Source of the DNA: Schistosoma haematobium
Taxonomy: Eukaryota; Platyhelminthes; Trematoda; Strigeidida; Schistosomatidae
Length of the DNA: 64,000 bases
Reading direction: 5' to 3'
Assembly: GCF_000699445.3 (NCBI RefSeq)
Contig: NC_067196.1
Coordinates: forward strand, 7,559,616 to 7,623,615
The translations under genes and the position numbers were made by a program. Of this stretch, positions 21,836 to 36,400 are shown one piece after another. How positions within the stretch are numbered: position 1 is the stretch's first letter; each line of letters begins with the position of its first letter. The notes below the pieces were generated by a model that did not search any database, was not told where the DNA came from, and saw only the letters and a list, made by a program, of their open reading frames with translations.

Positions 21836-23105
21836 TCTAGTTTTCATGGCATTGTTCTATATCTTCCATTCTTATCAGCTTAGAAATTCCTAGATTGTAC
21901 AGTAGCAACGAAAAGAACACGATGTACCTAATGATTCTCGAGATCGATAGTTCGATGACCTGGTGGCAATTTATTCCGGATCTTAACGATACTTGCTTTC
22001 ATCGGTGCAAGGTTTAGGCTCTCTCCAAACTAGTCACTCACACGAAAATATGTCCTGTCGTTTAGAACTATAATGAAACCATTTCCGTCCACTTCCTGAC
22101 ATTTTTTAGAACGATTTGAGGTGCGGATCGGATTAAACGTTCTGATATTCAGTGCATTGATTACTTAGCCATCTTCAAATATTGGGTAAGCGAGTGAAGT
22201 GCTTGTGTGAACTAATAGATTCTGAAACGCCATCTATAAAGTTGTAACTCGAGTGAATCAATTCTAGGGTGACAGCTGAAAATCCCTCGAAAATTACGAC
22301 ACAACAAACTCCTGATTTATAAAAAGATTTGTGATGCTATCCAACAATAAATTATCTTTATCAGAACCTTTATCTGACAACATAGGTTCCTACTCAATAG
22401 TCTGTACGCTTAAAAAAATATTGTGGTGACTCTAAAACGTCTCACATATTATGTAACGAAAGAAATACTCATAAAGTTCTTCCAAAGCGCTTTATCACAT
22501 ATTATTGACATTTCTTCACCCTCTACTTTGTCTTGTACACCAACTTCTATGGAGTGCTCTAACAACTATCTTTTGCATTTTACATTCCTACTTGTCTCGG
22601 ACTTATTACCTGTTTTAAGTCAAAATTTACCCTTGTTAAATTTTGTCGGCATATAATACTCGGACTACTGACAGTGAGTTCATGTTTGACAAAACTCTAA
22701 TGCTCTGTGGTTTGGTCACTGATATTTGACATCCGACCGTCAGATGGAAAAGACTTCTCCAACATTTGCAGTTAGATATTTGATTATTTTTTGTTTGGAA
22801 TTCTCAGGCACGAAACACTTCTTTTCCATCCATTACACTATTTATTGCCAAAAACACCGTTGACTACATGACACAAGCTGTATTGTATGAGTCACTTTGC
22901 ACCTTCGATATAATTTTTTTCGCTCACCAACTGAGAACGGGTCGAATTAAACATATAGTTCGTGCATCGATCAATTTAATACAAGTGACTCTAAAAAGCT
23001 TTGTGCAATATACGGAAGAATCATGCCAAATTATACTTACTTCGCGTAGTTGATTGTCCTCAATCAGATCAACTATTGGAATTTCGGTCATTGTAGTTCT
23101 CAATT
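21836..23105. other. Unrecognised sequence
   Basis: A 77-codon frame at 22423-22656 has no recognisable domain. It lies among LTR-element debris and may be decayed retroelement sequence. Confidence 0.3.
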
Positions 23106-23109
23106 GAGC

Positions 23110-23690
23110 TGTTATTATCTACAGGCCAATACTAGTGAAGTGGATTATGAATTGTGTCACAAATGCGGTGCTGAATCAAGAAGAAATGTAGCCAGTCATG
23201 CTGCAAGATATTTTCTCAGTACAGATAGAGGAAAAAATTATCAAACCTTTAGAAAGAGTTGACCACAGAAGACAAAAGAGAATATGAGTTCTGAAGCGCC
23301 CTCTGCTTCCGACTGTGATGACAAACTTTATGGGTATGTTCGCAGTTTTATTAGCCACTCTCATGATCCTAGAGACAAGCTGACTCCAGAAATACTAGAA
23401 CGAAAGAAGATAGGGGTAGGTATGTCATCCTTAAATATGGGTCTTAATTTCCCAAAAGCAAAACAACGTAATATTGATGGCCGACCAACAAAGTATTGGA
23501 AGTTCGTCTGTCGAAATATGACAGCCATCGACTTCTATTCCTAGTACATTATTGTAGAAGAAAGTCTTCAGGTGCTGTAGAAAAACGAATCATACTCCCA
23601 CCATCGTCTGGTCATCGTAGACGGTACACCAAATGGCCCGGAGATTGTTGAGAAACTTGACAAAATGTAATAGTGCAGAACACGATGACG
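23110..23690 (+). pseudogene. BEL/Pao-like gag fragment
   Basis: Three frames in sequence resemble a BEL/Pao gag N-terminal part. One (to 23262) contains CHKCGAESRRNVASH; another (23284-23544) contains MGLNFPKAKQRNIDGRPTKY followed by WKFV, like the FDGNPLKYWxF motif of that superfamily. A shifted frame after 23544 contains KSSGAVEKRIILPPSSGHRR. The stops between them show it is dead. The assignment rests on the motif from memory. Confidence 0.45.
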
Positions 23691-25335
23691 CAAAAGTCTC
23701 CTCTAAGCTAACAGTTAAATAAAGAGTTGTTCTATAGAATCTATGCAAATGATTTATTCAGTAGACTTTAATCTGGACCTTATAAAGTTAAGTAGGATAG
23801 CAGCCACTGGAGTTAATGATCGAAGGGATGAGATAGACAGATGTTTGATAATAGGTGATCGGCTATCCATAATTTCTGAGTTAACTCACTAGTGCTGTAA
23901 TAATACTCAGTAGATTTGAACGAATTGCTGCAAGTAGTAAACGAGCTTTCAGCAAAGTAGCCTGTTGCACGCAGCAGCTGCTGTCTACTATGGATGTAAA
24001 CAAGTTAAATGTGTAAAATGAGGAAACAATCATGTGAGTGAGGATTATTCCTGATGCTATGATCTTGCGGTTAGCTATTAGTGGTCTAAAGTGATGTAAA
24101 AAAAGCTCTAGTTTCTCTGTGTTGGAACGGGCCATAGAGGATAAAATTGTAATTCTCATTTGCGTATAATATCGCGATTTATCAGAAATAGCACCATCCA
24201 CTGCCGCATAAATTTGTAAGCAAGTTATTGCAACTATATAGAGTCGCCAAAAAAGAGCGTAGGTCTGAGTCTAATCCCTGTCTAGTCTAGTTACTTATCC
24301 ATATCTCACTCTAGTCACATTAAACACTTAAAGACTTTTAGGATCGTCATTAAAAGTGGGACGATTTACATCAAGCTGAAATAAGTTAATCAGCTGACAA
24401 GCAAAGACTTTGAGGTCTGTTAATAAGACGGAAATTAATGTTTATACGTCGAGTAAACTGTTATAGTAAGAAACTCACAGCTTCATAAATCAAGAAGGCC
24501 TGAGAAGGAGAACGTTTAGGTTTGCTCTAATCTAATTTTTGTTGATCAGAGTTAGAAGGCAGCGACGTTACTCTACTAATCGAGTAGGACATCCTTGAAG
24601 CTCATTGGGTCTTAGAACAAAGGTTGGTTGAAAAAGTACTTACACCATCAGAAACTGGTGCTTTGGGTTAACTTATGATCAGCATATTGTAAAAAGTGTA
24701 ACAGAAGGATCGTGAGACCTCTTAATCAATGATCCTATGGAAATGTTAAAGAATATATACATATATAAGTATGAGCCTGCTGATTCCCATTCTTCTGACA
24801 AATTGTTGTATATGAATGACTTGGAATCTATTAGGACATTAAAGTGGGGCGGAAATACGGTTTTCTGCTCATCAGGACATCGCAAGAATATATATTTATT
24901 ATGAACTTTCCACCCAATCTTCAACCATGTCAGTGATACCTACAAAGGTTGCCAGTAAATACCACTTAACCAGACATTGATTAAGGAGTTTGGGAAAGAT
25001 ACAGACATGCAAATCTGCGGACGTCTAATCAAGGTTTGAGGTCGGACTTTCGGGGTTCAGGGCTTAGTTACTACACACGAATGTATTTGCCTCATCATGC
25101 TATGTTGAATAAGTGAGGATAGCAGAAATAAAACTGTTGAAATGGCTGGAAACTTTTTGATTAGTCTACTTCCTTAAGGCTCAGAGACGACGGCAGATCT
25201 GGTCGATAAAATTTAAATTCTCTACACAAAGCCAAATGTTGTACCACTAAACGCTTAATACGTAGCTATGTCAGCTAACTTGTACACATAAAAAGATTGA
25301 AAAGTTACTATTTATATTATAAAGGTCAAATTCTC
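23691..25335. other. Unrecognised sequence
   Basis: Minus frames at 23881-24201 and 24679-24924 show no domain. Probably decayed retroelement or unique sequence. Confidence 0.3.
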
Positions 25336-25690
25336 CACATAAAGCAGACCTGAAAGGTACATGCTTGCGAATTCCACTGCATGAAATCTCTGATGAACTA
25401 ATTACTACTTGGGCTATTCAGTTACAAATTCTTATGGTTTGAATTATGTATTTCGTCTGCAATACCCCAGGAGGTCATAAATTAGATTCTAACGGGTCTT
25501 GATGTTGTCGGAGCATATTAAAATGACACTGTAGTTCATGCTGGGAACACTGAGTTACATAGTGAACACCATTTAGATTTACTTAGACATCTTCGTGATG
25601 TTGTCATATATCCACTGAAGTGTCAATTCCATCAACTTCCTGGATTACAGTGTAGATTTCAAGAGGTTTAGACCTGGTTGGATAACCGAA
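25336..25690 (+). pseudogene. Gypsy-like reverse transcriptase fragment
   Basis: The frame through 25500-25680 reads LDVVGAY, stop, NDTVVHAGNTELH, then HLDLLRHLRDVVIYPLKCQF. This matches the YxDD active-site segment and the following KC-F segment of Ty3/Gypsy reverse transcriptases, with the catalytic box destroyed (stop and Asp to Asn). Upstream GLNYVFRLQYPR-like sequence may be the preceding motif. Confidence 0.5.
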
Positions 25691-26499
25691 TCCCATCTGT
25701 TTAAGCAGTGTCACTCGCGACTGTCTCAACACTAAGACCATAGGTTTAAGCTCTTTAGTTTTGTTCCAGGTTTATTATTAACTTTTACCAACTACTGTTT
25801 TCACTTTTGGACATAATTTCTAGTAGTTTGTACTAAAAAAACAACACGAGGATAGAATAAGAAGTATTTTACAGTTCAAAAGATCATCAGTTGATAGAGA
25901 CTGTCCGCTTGTTCAACTGTTGCATGACGACAGAATATAAAATGTAAAAGATACTCTTCGTTAGTTTAGAAGCGTCATGAGTGTAGTGAAAAAACGTCAG
26001 AATCGTCAATGCAAACGTAGGTTTCCTGAGTTTCACAAGGTAGAACGGGTATTTTAGTAAATCTTGAGATTTTTGTGCCTTAGTTACAGGATAATTATTT
26101 CCACAGCAATTAGGTACCCATATAGAAGCAGAAGAAAAATCAAATCACTGGCTTGTCGAGCATCTTGTTGGCTTGCGACTGATTATGACTAGGATAGAAA
26201 ATAAAAAAACTATGCTGCTCGTTTAAATAAGCTAACTTGAAATAAATCTACATAAAATCTTTAGCTTGCGTTAGCCAGAACGAATGCCTCAACGGTATAT
26301 TAATCAGAAGGTAAATATGAAGTGTTGATTACGTTTATTATTGTACCACGCACAGATCATCGAAATTACAGGTGCGTTAAGTAAACATGAAAGAGTAGTG
26401 CCGAAAAGTGAGTGAACGAACAAGACTAAAATGCATATATATATAGTGAAATGTATGAATCATCGAATCATTTAAGCTACTAATATTTATCTATTTATT
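25691..26499. other. Unrecognised sequence
   Basis: No feature supported. Confidence 0.35.
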
Positions 26500-26850
26500 A
26501 TTAGTTGTCTACGCAAAGTACTTCGGATCCGTTGACCGGACATTATTAACAAAAATCTACCACATACCAACGGAGGAAGAAATCATGAAGAAGCGCTGGA
26601 AGTAGACAGGACATACATTGAGTAAAGCAACCAACTGCGTCACAAGACAAGCCATCACATGGAATCTTCAAATCCAAAGGAAACGAGGAATATCAAAGAA
26701 CACATTACGCCGGCAAATGGAGATAGACATAAGAAAAATGAACAAGAATTGGATGGAACTAGAAAAGAAGTCCCAGGACAGAGTGGATTAGAGAATACTA
26801 GTTGGTGGCCTATGCTCCATCAGGAGTAACAGGCCTAAGTAAGTAAGTAA
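26500..26850 (+). mobile_element. RTE-clade (SR2-like) LINE 3' tail
   Basis: It contains the nucleotide order of the RTE C-terminus found at 11938-12575 (CGCAAAGTACTTCGGATCCGTTG, CTGCGTCACAAGACAAGCC) and ends CTCCATCAGGAGTAACAGGCCTAAGTAAGTAAG. It is 5'-truncated with stops. Confidence 0.7.
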
Positions 26851-27135
26851 GCATTCGTTTTATAGTGACAGTTATCAGGACGAACAGTATACAAAATTTA
26901 AGGTTTATATTGCAAACCAACCACTACGCAAGATTTCATTATACAAATGAAAATAAACATTCAATCTGTTCTATAGATGTAATAAGTATAAAATACAATA
27001 CAATTCATTTATTATACATTTATTGAATACGAATAATAGCTGAAAGTGATCACCGTATGTATATATAGAACATCAGTAGTTGTGATCCAGTTCATGAACT
27101 GACTAGAAACATTGTATTAACATGAAATATCATCA

Positions 27136-27136
<1 letters not shown>

Positions 27137-27171
<35 letters not shown>
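27137..27171. repeat. (TAA)n microsatellite
   Basis: A perfect trinucleotide run of about 35 bp, downstream of the proposed last arrestin exon. Confidence 0.85.
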
Positions 27172-27173
<2 letters not shown>

Positions 27174-27337
27174 CAGAAAACAAAAACACAACAGTATTAT
27201 CCTTTTAAAAAGAATAGAATAACCAAAACAAAACAAAACACAAAGTTAACACAGACCAATCCAATTGACAAACTGTTTACAAATACATCAATGAATATTT
27301 ATGAAGTCATATATATATTCAATTATTCAATTCTTCA

Positions 27338-27412
27338 TTATACACTATACTCTTTATTGTTGTCATTTGATGCTTCCACTAATTCATTATTATTCACTTT
27401 TAATTCTGGAGG
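27338..27412 (-). CDS. Arrestin, proposed last exon
   Basis: CTTATTTTAG acceptor, then 24 codons (PPELKVNNNELVEASNDNNK, then EYSV) and TAA at 27340-27338. The phase-0 acceptor fits the phase-0 donor CAT/GTAAAT at 32171. It has no conserved domain, so support comes only from splice signals, phase and position. If the donor at 32171 is not used, the protein ends at TAA 32122-32120 instead. Confidence 0.5.
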   Translation of the reverse strand, partial: PPELKVNNNELVEASNDNNKEYSV

Positions 27413-30400
27413 CTAAAATAAGTAATGAAACATTAAATAATTCATTGAATATAATAAATAAATCAATAAAATTATATACGATTGAACTGAAGATAATACA
27501 CAACAAAACTTTATAGTTGATCATATAATGGAATGTAAAATCTACAGGAACAATATAGAAAGGTTCAGTCGACTTCTAAACTGTTTTATGTTATACTTTG
27601 TGCGATAATTTATACTAATCCTTGTGAATATATAAAGTTTAATTTATTAGAATGAGAATTTGTGGAGATGATAATAATTTTAACAAATGAATTCATGAGT
27701 TAATCTAAGCTAGATTATTGATTTTAATAATGGTTTAGAGATTAAATGTTTACATATGAGATTAAAGATTTTAGGTTCGAGTTTCAAGTGTAAGATTGTG
27801 GATGTGTACTACTGTACAGTCCAGTACTAGGATGAAAAGATTATTCAGTGTTTTCAGGTTTTCAATGATGGTCTAGTTTACATTGAAGAATGAATTCAAC
27901 GGTTTAAAAAGTCTGACTTGTTAGAACTCTATGAGAATTAGAATCATTTAAATACTTAACTGAACAAACTTTTAAAACAATCTAAGTAGTTCACTTGGTA
28001 TTGCTTTATTTGAATCTTCTCATTGATGCTTAGTACTGCAATTAATCAGTCTCTCTCTTATTAGCATATGTGCATACTATGAGTCCCGAATAGGATGAAA
28101 CGCGCATCCTGGATTCCACTGTTAGCCGCTACCCATCTTTGCTTAATCTACATGACTTACTGAATGCTTGTATTGTGATGATGCATCATTGTTAGTCAAC
28201 AGCTTTAAATATAAAAGACTAAAGTACATGTTTTTTTGTACGTTGTTTATTGCGTTTCGATCGAATGAACAATAGTATTTGATCCAAAGATAGGTAAATT
28301 AGATACCCTTTCTCTGGATAATTTATTGAGAAAGCTTATCATCAGTTTAATAAATTAATCCATTTGATACAGTGGTTAATTTAAACATAAGAATATCCAT
28401 TATTCTTCTACTCGTTGACCGTAGTATTCAGTAGAATAACTAAATATGTGTATCACTTCTTATCATAAAAGTAAATGTGGAGGTCTGCAAGCTGTTCCAT
28501 TATCTTTTCCATTTTAAAATTTTCTGAACTGAAGAACATCTACGAAACTACAACCATCAAATCTACGGATGTTTCAACTCTGAAATCTGTCATAAGCTAG
28601 TGTTCGATGAATGGTAATTAAAGGGTTAATTATTTTCGGTAACAATATAATCTATTAGATTATTTCACTTTAAACTGAAATCATCTACGTAGCGAGTAAA
28701 AAAAATAAGTGGTATTTATATTTATTTGAAGAGGTAATTGAATGATCCTGTACTCGATCTCGGATTTTTAGATAGATCTCAATAACTGTTAGGAATATAT
28801 ATATGAGTTGTATAATGAGAGGTCTAGAAGTTAAGCGTTTCGCGCGCGCAAAATCGAACGTCCTAAATTCAAGTGTCACATGTGGAACCATGAATGAGCA
28901 TTGCTAAGGGGTCTCATACTAGGACGAAAAAGCTGTTCAGTGCTTCCAAGTTATCAATGGTGATCTAGCTTAAATGAACTCATGAATTCAAGCATTAATA
29001 ATAAAAAGAGATTTACTATGTTCTCCTTGGTTCTCAGAGTGTAGTGTTGATTATTATGTTAAGCCCATATACCTTATTTTAACTTTCGGAAAGACTAATG
29101 TATTCATTCTACTTGAGTCACGTTTGAATCTTGTTCATTATTCACTTATCAACCTTAACTGTTTTGATGTAAGCGTATGTGTGTACACTTCTTATCTTAT
29201 TCACCAGATGTCTGTAACATATTTTTATTTGGCTATAAATATTGATTAACGCTTGATTAAATGGAGTTGGCTCACATGCCTTCTCTATTGCGCGTCATTT
29301 TACTTCACTCTCTTCTCGTTTCGTTCCTCTGATTTTTACTGTCTAGATCAATGAGTGTACAAAATATACGCATTCAAAAATCCATTCTCGTATTTGACTT
29401 ATTCATTAGCGCGAGTTAAGTCGATGATAGTATAGGGAGGATTGATGATATGTATACTTCAATAACAATCATTTGTATAATATTATTGGAGTTAGATTTT
29501 GAGTCACTAATTAACTTAATCACTATAGAATACTTGATTGAATATAAACATTTCAAGAGTATATATACTACTGAGAGAATAAATAACTAGGTAATTTGTT
29601 CATTTTATACAGAAAGCAAATGTATTCAAAATGTGAAATGGCTTTAATGTTTACGACCAATAAAACAAACAAACACAATAGATAAACAATTTCAAATGAT
29701 GTTTGTTTCCATGGAAGAAATAAATAATCATTGGATAAAATGAAATTTTATTAGAATGGATTAGATAAATGAGATAAAATCACGCTATAAAGTCTTATAT
29801 GAAGTAATTCTCTTTATAAAACTCATTTATAATAAGTTATAGATGAAATAAATGGTGATCTAGCTTCAGTTGATTCATTATCTTAACTATTTAAATTACT
29901 ACAATCTTCACAAAACCCTCTTTTGATACTAATCAATATCTACTCACTAGTGACTGGCTTCAAGAGGTATATCCGGGAGTTTTAGTGAGAAGTAGTGACC
30001 AGTGGAGTTCAACAGGATCTGTTGTCAGATAATAACTCACTGAAGGCAATGGTTATATACGAACACCATTGGATGCTAGCTCAGTGGTCAAGTGGTTAAG
30101 CGCCCGCGCGCGCCGACCCATAGGTCCCGCGTCGGAATCCGAGGAGGGGACTGTGGATACACATTGCTGAGGAGTCCCACAATAGGACAGGTTTTCTATG
30201 GTGGTCTAATTTCAGTTGAATCATGACCTCAACTATTGAAATAAATAAAAAAGCAACTAAAAACTTACTTGGACAACAGGGAGGAAAAAATAGAGAAAAT
30301 GTAAGTAAATCGATCACCATATCAATCCTAAGTGAACTAAAATGTCTTTTTTTAGATATATAAGTTGGATTTGAGATAAAAATAGATTGTTACTTAACTA

Positions 30401-33400
30401 GTTTTCTTTTTTGTTTATTTATCACTCAAAAGACTGTGTGTCATCATTCACTAAATGATCCGTATCCATACTATTTACACGTATAGGGTTCTTTTATAGT
30501 AGACCCAATTTATTCTACAAAAGTATTTACTACTTAAATAATCAGGGTATTTATCATGTTAAATATGGACGAAATGAATAAACTTTCTATCATATTTAGT
30601 GATTGAACTGACAGTATGAAAAGTTTGATCCCTAATGATTCTTGATTGAAGGTGTTAAATTCAGCTGAGTTCAACTGTTTTGTATACGTGATTTATAAAT
30701 TGTAAATACAAATCTTATTATGATTTACATTATAATGGATGAAAATAGTGATTGTAATGTATTTTTGTTTGTCATTAACTGTTTTTAATGGTCTAACCAA
30801 CTCACGCAAAACATGAAATATCATAAGTGTTATTTTATTAATAACTCAGATTTGTTGTTTTTGGAAATATAACCCTTAGCTAACTAATTGTTATTGAGGT
30901 CTTCTGGAGGTACCTGAAAAGGAAATTGGATTTAAGGCGGTCTTAGAGACCCGAGAGCGTGACTGTAGTGCCAAAGGGACAACTGCTTGTGGTCAGTCAC
31001 ACACGACCTTTTTGTGAGTAATTTTCGTGTTACCTCCGTACTTGCTGAGACCTTACCGCCGGAGACGGATATCTATGGGATAAGTCGAGGTGTGCATTTT
31101 TAGGGTCGACCTTTTCTAACCCCACACCTCTTTGTGGGAAGACAACATCACTGTTATGTTAGTTGTCTGAAAAAAACACCTTATTGCCGTCACACCTCTG
31201 TAAAGTCAGAAGTACGACTTCGCCATCGGACCTTGAGTTTGTTGCTTTTAGTCTTGCTACTCTTCAACCGACCTGTCTGGCATGGTAGGACCTTGAGGAA
31301 CGATTGTTTCAGCCAGCATAGCTCAATTGGTTCATCACGATTGGCAAGCCTGACCACCACGTCAAGGTAGCAATAACGGTCTGGTGTTACTGAGGTGGTG
31401 GTAATCAGTGTTAATTAATTATCTTATAACAGTTAATGATTTAATGTCATTTGACAAATCGGCGAGACTATAATTTATGGACGGAACAATCACGTATAAG
31501 ATAACAGGTATCGGATTTTGGCGCGAAATTTACTCATCGATTTGGATAAATAGTCCGTGATGAAAACCCTACATCCAAATTTCTAACAATCATCTTCAAC
31601 TGTAAATTATAACTATAATTCCTCACACAGGTTTATAACTCTCATTTGGTTCTATTTATTAGGTAGACACTCTCACAGTCAGTCTAGTGTCGCTCAAAGG
31701 TTGTCCATAAATTATAGTCTCATCAACAAATCAGAGTCATTATTGGAGATTTTTAACTTAAATCCATTACTTTTACTTAATAGAAACAATAAACATAAGT
31801 CGACATTTTAATTAAACCGTAATATTTTGCTAAATTTACTCAACTTTTGGTAGGACCTAGTTTAAAGAGTGTCATAGTAAGATCAAGCGACTATCCACAG
31901 CTTTCAGATTTTCATTAGCTGTTCAACTTATATTGGTTCGCGATCTCCAAAAGCATTTGAGTTATTATTCGTGTAACTATGCCTGTCAAATCAAGTTACT
32001 TTCTCTTCCATATTCCACAATATTCTAGAATATTGCTAATCGTCTGTAAAGGAATTTTCTTCAACCTAACTTCATAACCAACCAATCATAATCGAAGTTT
32101 TTTGAATTTCAATGCTAATTCACAGGTTGCTGTTTATAAGAAAAAAAAATAATACACTTATTGGATTTACATGAATTTGAACGATATCCACATGTAGAGT
32201 ATGATTATTTGTACAATTTACATGATTATCCTCTTCTTCAGACTCTTTCTCCGGTTGCATCAATAAGAATGGAATGTACAACGAACATCGGCTAGCGAAG
32301 TACACAAGAAAAGAGATGAGAATGTATAAGCTAATCAGAAAAATGCACATATACTTTAATTATGAATTAATCAAGGCAAAGAGAAAGAAACAATAACTTG
32401 AAACAAATCGTATGAATTTGTTTGATTAAGTTAAATTCTGATCATTCGTAATACTTTCAGATCATAATTACAAAGAATGAATCCATTAGTCAATTAAAGC
32501 TAGACTACGATTGAAAACCTGGGAGCACTGGATGACTGTTTCGTCCTAGTATGACACTCCTTAGAAATGTGTACTCCTGATCCCGTACATGAGACTCAAT
32601 TCCAGGACCTTCAGACTCGCGCGCGAACATTTAACCTCTAGACCACTAGGACGGCACCGAATAGTGTCAATATCTAAATTTAATACTTCATAAATACTAA
32701 GATCTCCACAAATTCCCATACCGATAACAATTATGTGCTCACCAGTGGCTAGCTTCAAGATGAATTCCCTGGAGTTCAAGTGAGGAGCCGTAACCAACAG
32801 AGCCCAATTCGTGTAGGGTGAAGACATTTGTCTACCTCAGATAAGGAATGAAGAATTATACCCGACCAGTGATTGATTGAAGTTATACATTGACACAGTT
32901 GGATGCCGGCTCAGTGGTCTAGAGATCAAGAATTCGCAAGCGAGATCCAAGGTCCTGTGTTTGAGTCCCACATGCTGGATGGTGAATGCATACCATTAGG
33001 TAGGATGAAACGGCCGTTCAGTGCTTCCAGATTTTCAATGGTAGTCTAGATCAACTCAATTCATGAAATGAACTATGAAAATACAATTCATCATTGTTTA
33101 TTGAAGATAAAATTGTTCATTAAATTTACATAAAAATGAAACGAACTGTTTTCTATTAGGTTTCAGTGAGAAGAAAATAAGGTGACACTTCTAAGTAAAT
33201 TTGTTTTTAAGTATTCATTTTGTTATTTTTCAAAATAATTACTATAATTATATAAGGCCACATGATTGTGAGTTAATCATTATGAATTATTAAAGGTCAA
33301 CAAGAACTAATCCACATCGAGTTCTACAGAGCAAGCTGTGAGCCATATGTGGAGAAATTCGAACATTTCACTTCTACCTAAAGTTTGTGCTGATAATGTT

Positions 33401-36400
33401 GTTCAGAAGAACGATGTAAGCTCCATGATCAAACTGTTATATCCTAGCGAAGATTAAATTACGAATAACTTCTGAGACCTATTAATGGACTAATATTATC
33501 TATATAATTTTATGGTATAACTATTCAGCAGTTAGATTATGTATATCTATATTTTCCTTATTATAAGCTTCATTTTGATCTATAATTTATTGTTATGCTA
33601 TTTGCTGTTCTTAAGTTATACTGAGTTTATTGATTACGGTCTCCCACGTTCACAGCCAATTTTTGGCTTTATTGTGTGCAAATGTTATTTCCTATTTTAT
33701 GGTGCGATGTGGTCTGTTTGGCTAGTAAATAAACCAAGTATGGTTGAAATAAAAGATTCGCACGGCGGAAGCTGTTGTAGATGTTCTGGAGTTAACTGGA
33801 CGGGCTAGACGAGCAAAGGATCAATAAGGACGCTACGCTGATCAGACCGGTCGAACATCATTGGTTTAGTGCAGAACAAGAGTGAATAAGTCATATTTCG
33901 ACTGGCGAATAAATTACTTGGTAAGTAGCCGGACCTTAAAGTCACAACACAAACCATCTAGCTCAAAGAACAAAACTCTATCAAAATATTTTAAATAAAG
34001 ATAATTAAGAATAAAGAAGAACTAGAATTAACAATCTTTTATGAAAGTGAATTTGTGGAATAAGTAATTTGTGAAATGCCAAAATATTTCAAAATTTAAT
34101 TACTATCAGAGGGAGTTTTGTGGAGATTTTAGTAATTTCAGTGGTTGAATTCATGAGTCAAGTGAAGCTAGACTACCATCGAAAACCTGAAGACATTGGA
34201 CGGCCGTTTTGTCCTAGTGTGGGACTCCACAGCAGTGCGCATCCACGATCCCGCACCCCGCGAGGTTCGAACCCAGGACCTATCAGTCTCGCGCCATGCG
34301 CTTAACCAACTAGACCACTGAGCCGGCCGGTATCCAACGGTGTTAATGTCTAACTTCAACCAATCCACGAAATTGCGCCACCGTCACCATTGTCTTCAGT
34401 GAGCTGATATCTCACAACAGACCTGGTTGAACTTCACTGGTCACGGTTTTTCACTAGAACTCAAGGAGTGTCTCTTGAAGTCAGTCACTAGTGAGCAGAT
34501 GATTATTATTAGAAGGGATTGGAAAAAACAATAATCAAACACACATGCGTTTGCATCAATCCAGTGTTTTTGTTCAGGTATTAAATGAATAAATTGTGTT
34601 AGTAAATTGTCTACAACAACAGTTCATTAGTGTGGAAAATATTAGTCGTAGACCTAATAAATATGTTGGATAACATATTTATTGTAAGTTAAATTGTCGA
34701 TTTCAGATTTGTATATGTGGACTGCTGAGGAGTCTCCTTCTGTGATGAAATAGCTTTCTGATACCTCTAGGTTTTCACTGGTTGTCTAAATTCAATAAGT
34801 TCTTGACCATGATTGATAAGTTTTATCAAGAGCCTGCTTTAGCTAAACAACCAGCGAAAATCATGATGCGTTGAACAATTGTTTCTTCTATATACAGAAC
34901 ACCTCAACAGTGAACATCAGCAACCCTGCCAGATATTAAAACCATGAACTTAAGGTTCCATTAAGAAAATTTAACCTTCAAATAAATGGGTTAACTTTCA
35001 TTCAATAGTTCAGAGTTTTGAACACTACTGAATAATGTTTACCTACCTACACTCAATCTGCAATGTCAAATACAAATTAAACAATCTCCACAAACTTCGG
35101 ATACTAACAATATCACAATTGGTAATTTATTTTGATAGTTTATCTGCTGCAACGTTAAGTACAAATTACTAACTAGAAACTAAAAATAAAGGAAATTCTG
35201 GATTCAGTTTCAAAATTTAAGAGCACTGCCATAACATTTGATATGTCGTTGATTCTATTCGTATTAAATATTCTGGTATATATTTCAATTAAACATACAC
35301 GTGATAAACAACTTATATTTGTCAGAATACGGTTGTGGAGATTATTAAGTTTTTAATTGAGATCATGAACTGATTGATGTTAGACCACCATTGAAAACGT
35401 GGAAGTACTGGACGGCAGTTTCGCCCAATTGTGCTACTCCTCAGCAGTGCGCATCCACGATTCCGATCACAGGATTCGAACTCAGGGCCTTCAGTCTCAC
35501 TTAACTTCTAGACCACTGAGTTGGCATCCAGTGGTGTTAATTTATAACCTCATCTTCTAACCACTTTTATATATTTATTCTCCGTGTTTTTTAGTTAAAC
35601 AATAATACCATTGTTCTTAATAATATACCTTCTTGTATTTTTGTTACTAACTGATCAGATTGTTTAATACATTTTCTCGCAAACGTTATGATGCATCAAG
35701 TTGTTGGGGATGATAGATCCCCAGAAATCACTGAGTAAACTTCTCATGTTTGTGATCTTACTATAGAAATTTGGGGTCCTCATATTCGCGTCGAAAGTAC
35801 TCATTTTTTAACCTTTAAATTGTTCTTGCCACCTGGAAAGACCTTAAATATGATTAATTCTTTTGCTTTTTAATAGGTTGTTTTGTGACGTTTTTCAAGG
35901 ATACTTTTGTATCATATATGTACGCTTGAGTTGTGTATTTGTCGTTCGTTCTTCCAGGCTGCCTGTAGAATATATATATTTCCCCGGCTGAATTCAGTCT
36001 TTCCCCTCTAGTTATCAGCGTTAGAGTGTAGTAGAATAGCTTAGCTTTCTTGTTGTTGTGTTGCTGACTCTTTTTCCGTTCATCAGTCCTAAGTGGTTCC
36101 GTAATCCCTCAAAATTAGCGCAAGCGATTAACATAAATAATGATAGAATTATTAACACCAATGTGTGATTTACCTGATTCCAATCCAGCATCTAACACGA
36201 ACACAATAAGAAATTACAATTCCATGTAGTTCCTTATTAGCTTTTATTACCAGATCTGTAGAGCTAAAAAAATGAACAGAACATTAAAGCATGAGAAGAG
36301 TTATCAAGTGAGAAGTTATTATTTGTATGTGTGGAATTTGTCATCCTATAATTGTCACAGTGAATAAATAAATTTCTCTCAGTATACGTATATAGAAATG

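Noticed and set aside
28685..28891. Minus frame with FDFARAKRL resembling the arrestin FEDFAR motif
   Set aside because: It lies across a SINE-B tRNA-like region and has no splice acceptor; chance similarity.
32120..32170. Arrestin ending by read-through at 32120
   Set aside because: Not excluded, but a phase-compatible acceptor with a short terminal exon at 27412-27338 gave a better-formed end; the donor is weak, so this stays open.
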